In this document: positions 55,567 to 64,000 of the stretch, in pieces
Numbering within the stretch: the first letter of the stretch is position 1
Layout: each line of letters opens with the position of its first letter
Assembly: GCA_016490735.1 (NCBI GenBank)
Contig: JAEMWC010000286.1
Span: 532,501-596,500 of the forward strand
Origin: Pachyseris speciosa
Taxonomy: Eukaryota > Cnidaria > Anthozoa > Scleractinia > Pachyseridae
DNA length: 64,000 nucleotides
Direction: 5' to 3'
Translations under genes and position numbers: made by a program
The notes under the pieces: generated by a model
Seen by the model: only the letters and a program-made list of their open reading frames with translations
Told to the model about the DNA's origin: nothing
Database searches by the model: none

Positions 55567-56865
55567 ATGGCCGCTAAAAGTTGTGTTTATATCCAAGATG
55601 ATAATCATATTGAAGACCAAGATAACGTAGAGAAGATATCTTCTGAAGAAAACTCGCAAGAATTAGAATTAGAAGAGACACCGCAAAAAAAGAAGCGTAT
55701 CACTAAACGTTCATCGGTTAAGAAGGGCAATCCGGCGAGATGGAGTAATGACCTGATATTACGTCTAATAGACGAATATGAGGCCCGGCCCTGCCTTTGG
55801 GACATTTTTTCGAATGATTACCACAACAGAGATGTCACAGGAAAAGTTAAGCAGGAGATGGAGGTGAGGTTGCTTTAGGTTCCACTCTCACAATCCGTGA
55901 CGTTTGGCTGATTTTGTTGATAACTTAAAAGAGTGTGTTTAAACTCAGTAATGTCAAAATAAGTCATTAGAGTTAAGTTTGCTTATTCAGAAAACAGTCT
56001 TATAATATTCGACAAGGGAAAGATGCATTCTAGACTACTATAGGCCACTGTATTTAAGCGTATTCCACTTCACCACGTTTTTGGCCAAAAGCATGACAGG
56101 AGACTCTCCTTTGAACATTTTCTAACAGTAGAATTTCAAGTTGTGAATTTCACAACGAATTAAGTTTCTTAAGTTTTGTACCTTTTTAATATCATGATTT
56201 GTTTATAGGAAATATTTGGTCTCCAATGGAGGGAAATCAGCAACCAGCTGACAAAACTCAGGCAAATTCTGAGCCAAAATCAGAAAAAAATTAAAGCGGT
56301 GAAATCAGGGCAAAGCACTGATGAACTATTCAAGCCAACATGGATTTTTTGGAAGCCACTCCAGTTCCTCTTGCCAGTATTAAATCCTCGCTCAAGCCGA
56401 GATACACTACCTGACGAAAGTCCCGAGAAGTCTAACACCAAAGATACTGCAGATGAGGAGGCTTCTTCAGTATCTATTTCCCCTGCTGTTAAGCTACGAA
56501 AGACCAAGTCAGGGAAGTGTGACAGGAAAGCTCAGTCAGCAATTACAGAAGTTAAAAACGAGCTGATGTTGGAATGTCTTAAGGTGATGAAAACTCCTGA
56601 GTCGTCTGTTACAGCAGGCCCCAGTGCAGAAGCAAGCTTTGCAAGCTACATCACAGAAAAGCTGAAACTTTTGGACAGCAGACGAAGGATGATGGCAGAG
56701 AAGAGAATCAGTGATATAATTTGGGAACTGCAGATGGACATGGAGCAATCCATGACTTCTGGTAGTGATTTGTCATTAACGTTTTCACAGCCCCACTACC
56801 CAATGGCAAGTAGTAGTCAGCTTGGCAACCCAGCAGTAGGTAGCTTTTACCAGTGGTCATCTTGA
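55567..56865 (+). CDS. MADF-domain DNA-binding protein of the Harbinger element (two exons)
   Basis: Exon 1 is 55567-55863 (ATG in CAAAATGG) with donor GAG|GTGAGG. Exon 2 is 56209-56865 after acceptor TTTATAG, phase 0, giving 317 residues. A Glu-rich, then basic N-terminus (QKKKRITKRSS, a possible nuclear signal) precedes a MADF domain: WSNDLILRLIDEYEARPCLW at ~60-79, YHNRDVTG, then across the junction EIFGLQWREISNQL and KIKAVKSG...W-I-F-W-K-P-L. The tail is Ser-rich with a helical SRRRMMAEKRISDIIWEL segment. MADF/Myb-like partners help Harbinger nucleases enter the nucleus and bind ends. An AATAAA lies near 56987. Exon 1 is duplicated in the nested derivative, showing that this gene belongs to the transposon. 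Intact. Confidence 0.82.
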
Positions 56866-57756
56866 CTTTATGTGGTACAGGGTTTGAGTATGGGATTCTC
56901 ATGGAAGTGGCAATATAAATTTAGCTGTCCATGTTGTTTCCATCTTAAGATACATTTGGTGATCTTTAATCCACTTTTCAGGATTTCAATAAATTTACCA
57001 GGTTTTTAATATGACATAATATTTGCAACATTGAAATGACAAATTACAGTCTTATTCAAGCAGACGTTTAAAAACAAAATTTTTAGTGTTTCTTTCATTT
57101 ATATGTGGAGCCCTAAATGTAATTTAGGCTAAGTTTAACGTGAAACAATATTGCTGCCCAGCAGTCTCCCCCAGGGTGGTGTACAGGGTGGCCAGGGGAT
57201 TTGGGCAAAGGCTCTTTGCTTTTACAGCTCAGCTTTGGATGTCAAGTCATTCAATGTGTTTTTCGCTGCTGGACAGATATCGTTAAGCTTTTCTCTAAGC
57301 CCACCCATCCCCCTTGTTTTCATGATAAGTATCCTTTTGTTTCCACTGTTAGTTCAGTGTGATGGTGCCTGGTGGTTTCCACTCACAGAGTTGTCATGGA
57401 TACCCTGTGCTCAGTTCAGTTTGCTTGGCCCCACCATCCTTTCAGGCACCATTCCCCAAGCTTATCTGTATTGACAAGTTCAACACTTGCTTAAATTTCA
57501 ATAATAGATGTTTCCAATTACATTTTATTGAAGTGATAATGAACTATTAATTTTCATGTACACATTTTTCCGTACATTCAAATATATACACTGTATAATG
57601 CTATGTAGTATCAAAAGCCTTGTATATTGGTACATCTTCAATTTCTTTCTTGGCCTAACTGGGTTTGACATGTGGTGTGTTTAACCACAATATTTTCTAA
57701 GTTTGAATCTGCTTTCGCCAATCTTTCTCCAGCATAACTTTCATGTAGGTATGAAT

Positions 57757-57760
57757 TTAA
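57757..57760 (+). repeat. TTAA target duplication, left
   Basis: TTAA directly outside GGAGGCTGGCAACAG; partner at 62022-62025. Confidence 0.65.
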
Positions 57761-57946
57761 GGAGGCTGGCAACAGCTTCCAGCCCTTTATAAGACTTATA
57801 AATTAGATTTTGATGTTTCATTGTAAACACTCTATATCAGTTGATGCTAAAATCATGGTATGAAACAAATGCCCAATCACTGGTGAACATGTTGGTGAAC
57901 ATGTTATTACCAGAACAACAGTATAACCTGCTTAACAAACCTCTTA

Positions 57947-58592
57947 AGCCCCGGTCAAACGGCGCATGATAGTTGATTCTCTCCAAACTATCATCAACTA
58001 TCACCAACTATCATTCACATGGTCAAACGGCGCATGATAGTCGATGACAGTTGATGATAGTTCACCGGCAGTCGCGCGAGCAAAGGTCACGCGAGCAGCT
58101 AGTTCCAGGCTCTTTCCGGGCCTCATATTTGTCTATTAGACGTAATATCAGGTCATTACTCCATCTTGCCGGATTGCCCTTCTTAACCGATGAACATTTA
58201 GTGATACGCTTCTTTTTTTGCGGGGTCTCTTCTAATTCTTGCGAGTTGACACTTTCTTCAGAAGATATCTTCTCTATGTTATCTTGGTCTTCAATATTTT
58301 TGTTGTCATGATTATCATCTTGGATATAAACACGTATTTCTGAAGCTGCAGCTGAGCCTCGCGAGGAACTTTTGGCGGCTATTTTAAACGAGCCCGCCGA
58401 TTTTCGGGGAAAACAGCTGACCAAAAACTATCATGAACTATCATACACGTGGTCAAACGAGAAAAACTATCATCGACTATCATGAAGAATTTGAACAAGC
58501 TCAAAATGAATGATAGTTGATGGTCAAACGGAAGCGCGTGCTTCAACTATCATCAACTATCATCGACTATCATGCGCCGTTTGACCAGGGCT
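57947..58592. mobile_element. 646-bp internally deleted Harbinger derivative
   Basis: Termini AGCCCCGGTCAAACGG (left) and the inverse of AGCCCTGGTCAAACGG (right), with TTA on both sides (57944-57946, 58593-58595). Its right ~530 bp are an inverted copy of 55318-55800: terminal repeats plus MADF exon 1. The left end carries a second end-like block, with GGTCAAACGGCGCATGATAG repeated at 57953 and 58021. Non-autonomous and mobilisable only in trans. Confidence 0.85.
58062..58424 (-). pseudogene. MADF exon 1 copy inside the deleted Harbinger derivative
   Basis: On the minus strand it reads RKSAGSFKIAAKSS..., with ATT where the intact gene has its start ATG, and extra residues (SSRGSAAASEIR). It keeps EETPQKKKRITK and GNPARWSNDLILRLID, then diverges after YEAR. 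No second exon. A truncated pseudogene of 55567-55863. Confidence 0.85.
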
Positions 58593-58737
58593 TTAAGGTT
58601 AGCTTGAGGTACTATTAACTCAAAATGATCTTGGTGATCCCATTTTTTCATCATCAAATTTTAATTAGCGGAGTAATTAAGATGCAAGTTTTCAAACAAT
58701 TTAAAAAAATCTGTTCAAGTACGAAAGCCTAGGAGGG

Positions 58738-59033
58738 ACTTCAGACTTCAGACTTCAGACTTCAGACTTCAGACTTCAGACTTCAGACTTCAGACTTCAG
58801 ACTTCAGACTTCAGACTTCGGACTTCGGACTTCAGACTTCAGACTTCAGACTTCGGACTTCGGACTTCAGACTTCAGACTTCAGACTTCGGACTTAAGAC
58901 TTCAGACTTCAGACTTCAGACTTCGGACTTCGGACTTCAGACTTCAGACTTCAGACTTCAGACTTCAGACTTCAGACTTCAGACTTCAGACTTCAGACTT
59001 CAGACTTCAGACTTCAGACTTCAGACTTCGGAT
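58738..59033 (+). repeat. 9-bp minisatellite, about 33 copies (ACTTCAGAC)
   Basis: Uninterrupted 9-bp units, variant ACTTCGGAC in several. It forms part of the left arm of the TTAA element and faces the opposite way to the array at 61425-61803. Confidence 0.95.
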
Positions 59034-59589
59034 TTCGGAATTTGGGTTTGGGATTTCCGACTGTGGATATTTAATATATCAGCCATAATTTCAGACTTTT
59101 GAAAATGGATGAGGAGGTAAGCTGACTTCAATAACTTTCCCCCGTCTAAGTATTTCTAGTGTGGGGATATTTTGGAAAGGGATTGGGGATCTGTTAAGCT
59201 TATTATGCACAAAGTAACATGAAATGAAATACACGGCGACGCGATGACCAAAGCTGGAGCCGCTTCGTACTCATGAGTGAGACAAGCTTCTAATATAAAA
59301 CAATTCTTCAGAGACTGAGATGAACGACAATTTACTTTCGTATAGGCTGTGCAACTGAATTCAGACTATCGATAAGGAAATTTAAATGGAAAGCAAGAGA
59401 ATAAAGGACAATAATAAAAACGACTCAGTTTTGAAAACAAAAAAACAAAAAAGATTGAAAGCAAACCAAGGAATAATATTAGTTCTGCGGGAAAAAGGTT
59501 GAATCATGACACTTTTGCAGGGCGTATTAAAGTGTCACGCAATAGCCTTGTGAAATCAATGTGAAATTGCCCTGCTGTCAGTTCCAGTC

Positions 59590-59700
59590 AAGCGTTAGCC
59601 CTTCGGAAGAGCGAATCCGAAGGACGAAAACTTCAGCACTAGAATCTCTTTACGGATGGTACCCTCACCTATAAATTCTGTTGATAAACCAAATATTTCA
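59590..59700 (+). repeat. Relic of a Penelope-like terminal repeat
   Basis: Has AAGCGTTAGCCCTTCGGAAG, ACGAAAACTTCAGC, TTTACGGATGGTA and TTGATAAACCAAAT in an order resembling the end of the element at 8740-8830, but diverged and partly rearranged. Confidence 0.5.
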
Positions 59701-60883
59701 TCATACTTAAACCTGCTCTGAATATCTATCTGAATATCTCTGTAAAGAGGATGTCTTGTGTCTTCTTTGACCCAAAATTAGAGGTAGCATTCCAACAAGA
59801 AAATAGTGACTGAAAACTGGAATTTACTTGTGACTCCAACACAGTAACCATGTACACCTGCAGTCGGCTACTGATTTGTATACATTCCATACCTGTTATT
59901 TCTCACATGTTGTACAGGTGTTTTTAAGTAATAAGGTGAAGAGATAGTCCATTCTGTTCCTTAGAAAATGAAATAACTAAAATCATGCGCTAGTTTTGTT
60001 GCATACAGTTTTGGTTTGTTTCATGTTTTCTTACAAGGGTCTCAGTTAAGGGAGTGATCAATGCTATGTGGGCTAATTAAAACTATTTTTTAACGCTTTC
60101 CTAGGCTAAACCTCGAAGTAGTGACGCAAACAAGAGGTGCATGGAAAAATCATGAGATGCTTGGCGCGCTTGCGTGACGTCACCTCTACAAGTGCCTTAC
60201 TGCCTGCAGATATGACAAGATTGTTCGATGGCATCAAAAATTAGTTGTGTGTTCCTGTTCAATGAGGATAAAAAAGTCGGCACAAAGTGTAAGAACTGCA
60301 CTGAGTGGCACGCTGACCATTAGCGGGCGTGTACAAATATTATTCGAAGGATGTCCAAGTTCATTTGAATAAAATTTTATTTCAATTCAGGGATTCAAAG
60401 ACGTTATTTTGTGAAACGCGAACAAACATAATAAAAGCAATATGATGTTGACATGTTTCCGACCACAACTAATGGCTGTATATGTAACTTTACAACATGA
60501 CAACAAGGAATCTCAACGTGCTGCAGCCGAACATTCCAGATGCCTTAAATATTTTGAAAGCAATCATTAGGCTATACTTGATAATGGGTGCTGTGGACAG
60601 GCCTGCAGCGTCCAAATCCTAATCGTTTCAAATTATCTGTTATCTCTATAAAAAGCATTAACCATTCTTCTGGGTTTTGTGGTACTCAGTGGTTGGGGAC
60701 TATATACCCCACGAGCTCCTCAAACTCCCGCGAGTAATCTCTGGATTGTGCCCCGAAAAAGAGTTTTACAAGCTTCCACAACTTCTTCAGTGGTGGACAT
60801 CAACGAGATAACTGTGGGTCGAATATACTTCAGGCACAAAGTACATTACGTCTGGCTTTCCTCCAAGAGCATCTGCGTTTTTG

Positions 60884-61216
60884 TCAACTCTTAGTGTCTT
60901 GATATTCCACAATTTTGCAACAGAGGGGAGTTAGGCATAAACAAAACTTTAAGCATTCTTTAAGCAACGGGTCAACATCTAAAAAGACACCAGAATCTCT
61001 AAAATCCTTAAACAAGTTCATCCAGCAGCCGCCTCCACCTTGCCTTAACTTTGACCAGTAGGCTTCTATTCTTTGGTTGGCACTACTTCCTTGAAAAATC
61101 CTGTTATCGCCTGCTAAATCATCGCCGTCACTATACGTTAATAGCCTCTGCATGGTGGAAACCCACATGTTTTCCATTCCCTTATCAATCCGAGCCACCC
61201 TAGGTACTCCACCTAT
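60884..61216 (-). pseudogene. Integrase-core (rve-like) transposase fragment
   Basis: An exon-like block behind a CAGCAG acceptor encodes ~110 residues: a catalytic-type Asp in ARIDKGMEN, WVSTMQRLL, then SSANQRIEAYWSKLR with the catalytic-type Glu, and WMNLFKDFRDSG. This is the second Asp and Glu of a retroviral-integrase-like core, as in the orphan integrase-core proteins expanded in fish and cnidarians (recalled). The first Asp and N-terminal region are absent; only 160 bp separate it from the inverted arm. It may be a relic of the transposase of the TTAA element or a captured fragment. Confidence 0.65.
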
Positions 61217-61424
61217 CTGCTGGACAGTGCTTAGAAAAAATCAACACCACTATTCGGGTTCGGGTTGTTATTGGTTGAACCTACTTTTAGGCACAGTATA
61301 CGCCGTGAGAAGCCATCTGCACAGCCATGCAAACAAAATCCATACAGTTTTAGTTTATCTCAGCCATCTAAACAGCCTGATATACTAAGCCATATCCAAA
61401 GTCGGAAATCCCAATCCCGAATTC

Positions 61425-61803
61425 CGAAATCCGAAGTCTGAAGTCTGAAGTCTGAAGTCGGAAGTCCGAAGTCTGAAGTCTGAAGTCGGAAGTCCGAAGT
61501 CTGAAGTCTGAAGTCCGAAGTCCGAAGTCTGAAGTCTGAAGTCTGAAGTCTGAAGTCTGAAGTCTGAAGTCTGAAGTCTGAAGTCTGAAGTCTGAAGTCT
61601 GAAGTCTGAAGTCTGAAGTCCGAAGTCCGAAGTCCGAAGTCTGAAGTCTGAAGTCCGAAGTCCGAAGTCTGAAGTCCGAAGTCTGAAGTCTGAAGTCTGA
61701 AGTCTGAAGTCTGAAGTCTGAAGTCTGAAGTCTGAAGTCTGAAGTCTGAAGTCTGAAGTCTGAAGTCTGAAGTCTGAAGTCTGAAGTCTGAAGTCTGAAG
61801 TCC
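61425..61803 (-). repeat. 9-bp minisatellite, about 42 copies (inverse of the left array)
   Basis: TCTGAAGTC units, variants TCCGAAGTC and TCGGAAGTC. Mirror of 58738-59033 in the right arm of the TTAA element; arrays differ in length by about nine units. Confidence 0.95.
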
Positions 61804-62021
61804 CTCCTCGGCTTTCGTAGTTCAAGAGATTCAAAGCCACCTGAAGTTTTTGAAAATTTTAAGGTGGCTCTTTATGGTAATCTGTTGTGTCACAAAAGTG
61901 ATTACAACATGTTCACCAATGACTGGGCATTTGTTTGATACCATGATTGTAATCAAGACTAGTTATAATGAAACGGCAAAATCAAAGTCTTGGGAAGGGC
62001 CAGAAACTGTTAGCAGCCACC

Positions 62022-62025
62022 TTAA
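62022..62025 (+). repeat. TTAA target duplication, right
   Basis: Partner of 57757-57760. Confidence 0.65.
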
Positions 62026-62787
62026 CTTGGACATACATCATCATTCTTGTACACAGCCCTGTCAAACTGTTTTGTAATAGTAGGCAGGATAAGACTAGTA
62101 GTACAAGGCAATAAGAGTCAGATATGTATTCACTATTAGTGAGGATTAGTTAACTTCAATGTGAAGTAGGCGGCAAACAATTAACAGTAGTTGGCAAAAT
62201 TGTTGCCTATTGCCACATTTTGGTAGGGCTGTGTATGCAATATAACAATTACTTAACATCTTAGCCATGTTTAAACATTATCATAATGGTGTCATTCATA
62301 TATCATTAAAGTTAGTGAAACATCCCACTTGGATTGATCAAAGATCAAATTGTTTGATAACCAATCATACTTCAGCTTATACCAAATTAGGTCACATTTT
62401 CAAGTATCTTGTTCATGTTTAAATACAACAAAAGATAAAGCTTAAAAAACAAATACATTGGGCAAACAGTAATATTTTACAAAGTAACACACAATACAAG
62501 AAGTTATTATTTTTACAAACAGAAAATTCCTACAGTATATATTATCTACAGTATATATTATATGAGGTTATATTTAAATTGCAAAATGTGTAATACACAT
62601 GTATATTTTTGCTTAAATTATTAAGGTATTTATTCCCAAGAAACTGAACTTTGAATAAAATAAAAGATTTAACAGACATGACTACATCTAGGGTTCTTCG
62701 TGTGGTTTATCTTTCAACTGTAAGTAACTGCCAACAATCGTGTCAAAATCACAATGGCATGAACACATTATTTTAACACCTGTCCCA
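62026..62787. other. Non-coding Harbinger interior
   Basis: AT-rich DNA between the nested element and the nuclease exon; a minus-strand AATAAA (TTTATT near 62626) could end the nuclease transcript. Confidence 0.4.
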
Positions 62788-63157
62788 TTACCAGGGCACA
62801 CTTCCTTCATTGCAGAAGTATTCTTTGAATATGTCTCGCACACCTTTTGCCAACCTGCTAGCATTGTGCCCAGAATTAGGAACTGGTAAAGGGTTCATCT
62901 GGAGCTCTGATGACCGCCAGGACCCAGGGACCACCTCACCAGTTGAGATGTCCTCCTCATCGGCAAGACCCTTTGGTGAGTAGATCTGCTTTGACACTTT
63001 GTTAGATCTTAAAAAATTGTGCAGGGTCAAAGCTGCCAAAGTTAAGTCTTCCACAAAAGTAGGAGAGAGCTGTATTGGTGTTAGAAACACCCTCCATCTA
63101 TTGGCCATGATGCCAAACAGGTTTTCTGATAGACGTCTAGCTCTGCTGTGTCTGGAG
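62788..63157 (-). CDS. Harbinger DDE nuclease, last exon (partial)
   Basis: The minus-strand exon follows a TTTGACTCCAG acceptor (boundary near 63157) and runs to a stop at 62788. It encodes HSRARRLSENLFGIMANRWR, the signature block around the third catalytic acid (the Glu in LSENLFG) of PIF/Harbinger (HARBI1-like) nucleases. LTLAALTLHNFLR, the usual closing helix, follows, then a Ser/Pro-rich tail. Open throughout. Upstream exons with the first two catalytic Asp residues should lie to the right and were not found before 64000. It would pair with the MADF protein at 55567-56865. Confidence 0.85.
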
Positions 63158-64000
63158 TCAAAGTAATGATACATACATAAGTTAGCAAGAGGGACTGTTA
63201 TTTATGAACAAAGGAGGACAGACAGGCTATTGGTATGGTTTTTTTCTTTGGAAAGTCAACGTAGTCTCTGCAAGTGACCACTTCTACTAGGCAACCACCT
63301 CTGACAATAACCTCTCTTTTATCAGTTAAACTCTATAAAAATACTCTTATTAAATAATGACTACCCTGCATTCATATATATTGCAAAGTAGAATTTCTTA
63401 ATACATGTAACAGCTGAATTGTTCAAGTTTCAGAACTGTATAGTCCACATTATAGCTTCCAAGTTTAGTAAATTTCGGCATAGAAACCAAGGTTGCAATA
63501 TTTCTGGAGTGAGGTTGAAGAAACCTACAAAAATACATTTCCCTAGGATCTTAACACCTAAAAGAAGCCCTGCTCCCCGTTCCCCCCAGAAATGTTGGTC
63601 AAAATATATGGTTAGTAAGGTATGTGACCTACAGTTATAATAACGTGCTCTACACTTATAAGAAACACCATTCAAATGTGAGGATATACTTCAGTTGTTA
63701 GATAGTTTTTGCCCTTTCGATTTTTTGTTATTTATTATATGGCAAGGTAGTCCTAAGGTAAATCCGAACATTCTGATTGGTTCTTTCTTGGTCGGGATTT
63801 CGCCATACGGGCTGTTTCCATGGAAACGGTCATAAGCTGTGTATTTTGTTTTCGAAAGCCAGCAAATTCAAAACAAGCATGGACCGAGTGCCATATAATG
63901 AACTACTTACTAACCTAGCTTGGTCGTTTTTATACAGACCGAGCACAGCAAGGTCCGTAATGCCACAACTTCAGGCCAATATTCCCCAGTGCGGCCCTCG
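63158..64000. other. Unassigned DNA at the window edge
   Basis: Probably an intron or 5' region of the Harbinger nuclease gene. No exon with DDE motifs and no terminal repeat were recognised. Confidence 0.35.

Larger units (their letters stand above)
57761..62021. mobile_element. TTAA-flanked element with minisatellite-bearing inverted arms
   Basis: Left arm starts GGAGGCTGGCAACAG; right arm is the inverse of GGTGGCTGCTAACAG. Homology continues through ATCATGGTAT.AAACAAATGC and GGTGAACATGTT, then through AAAGCC.AGGAGGGACTTCAG, a 9-bp array, and an inner CGGAATT.GGG...GGAAT/TTTCCGAC edge. TTAA on both sides and purine-rich GG termini suggest a Kolobok-type rather than piggyBac element, but this is tentative. 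The core (about 59100-61375) holds a partial integrase-core gene and a Penelope relic. The left arm is interrupted by a Harbinger derivative. Confidence 0.7.
55318..64000. mobile_element. PIF/Harbinger element (left end inside window, right end not seen)
   Basis: The left terminus AGCCCTGGTCAAACGGCGCA is followed by repeated ATGATAGT(C/T)GATGATAG motifs, a MADF-domain gene on plus, and a Harbinger nuclease exon on minus. Convergent MADF/Myb-like and DDE nuclease genes are the standard Harbinger layout. The element is split by the TTAA-flanked insertion at 57761-62021. No right terminus is visible before 64000, so the right boundary given is only the window edge. Confidence 0.6.

Noticed and set aside
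61385..61840. 151-codon frame of SDFRLQT-like repeats
   Set aside because: Pure translation of the 9-bp minisatellite; any frame without stops in a 9-mer array will look open.

Overview
The window looks like the genome of an invertebrate animal, most likely an anthozoan cnidarian (coral or anemone). The grounds are a spliced EGF-like host exon pair, AT-rich intergenic DNA packed with palindromic MITEs, tRNA-derived SINE-like repeats, a Penelope-like retroelement, a PIF/Harbinger transposon with a MADF gene, and a large Polinton/Maverick-type virus-like transposon. It is not bacterial: there are no operons of intact genes, no rRNA and no CRISPR array. Family names come from recalled motifs and architecture, not from searches.

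Layout. 1-6068: non-coding DNA with a palindromic MITE (1401-1863), a tRNA-like repeat (3950-4020) and two direct copies of a ~500-bp repeat (602-1099, 5502-6002). 6069-9836: a foldback TIR element split by a Penelope-like element (6550-8834) with a 13-bp target duplication and 250-bp inverted ends. 9837-16664: sparse DNA with small hairpin MITEs, microsatellites and two exons of a host extracellular EGF-like protein (15110-15221, 15930-16246).

16665-35510: an 18.85-kb Polinton-like element with ~375-bp TIRs, AG...CT ends and a 5-bp ACACT target duplication. Left to right it holds a protein-primed type DNA polymerase B (+), a small ORF (+), the 3' part of a retroviral-type integrase (-), a hydrophobic-pair membrane protein (-), a fibre-like repeat protein (-), a packaging ATPase (-), a coiled-coil/acidic protein (+), a 3-kb nested insertion, a capsid block (+: capsid-associated protein, small basic protein, major capsid candidate, hydrophobic minor protein, adenain-like protease, PLA2-like protein), and a right arm of small unrecognised genes (-). 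Nearly every core gene is broken: frameshifts, stops, loss of polymerase motifs B and C, loss of the integrase N-terminal half, and a stop four bases after the protease Cys codon. It is a dead, vertically carried copy. The right-arm ORFs are the best preserved.

35511-55314: a transposon graveyard with a 9-bp-TSD TIR element (36474-37396), a SINE-like element with 12-bp TSDs (37817-38178), a 44-bp tandem array, tRNA-like repeats, a hAT-like element with perfect 8-bp TSDs (44071-44759), a piggyBac-like TTAA element (44918-45927), a long inverted repeat pair with a TTA-flanked MITE in one arm only (46614-46891), and several other MITEs.

55318-64000: a three-level nest. A PIF/Harbinger element (left end 55318, MADF gene on +, DDE nuclease exon on -) is interrupted by a TTAA-flanked element (57761-62021). 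The arms of that element carry opposite-facing 9-bp minisatellite arrays and its core holds an integrase-core gene fragment. Its left arm is in turn interrupted by a 646-bp internally deleted Harbinger derivative (57947-58592, TSD TTA) that still carries MADF exon 1.
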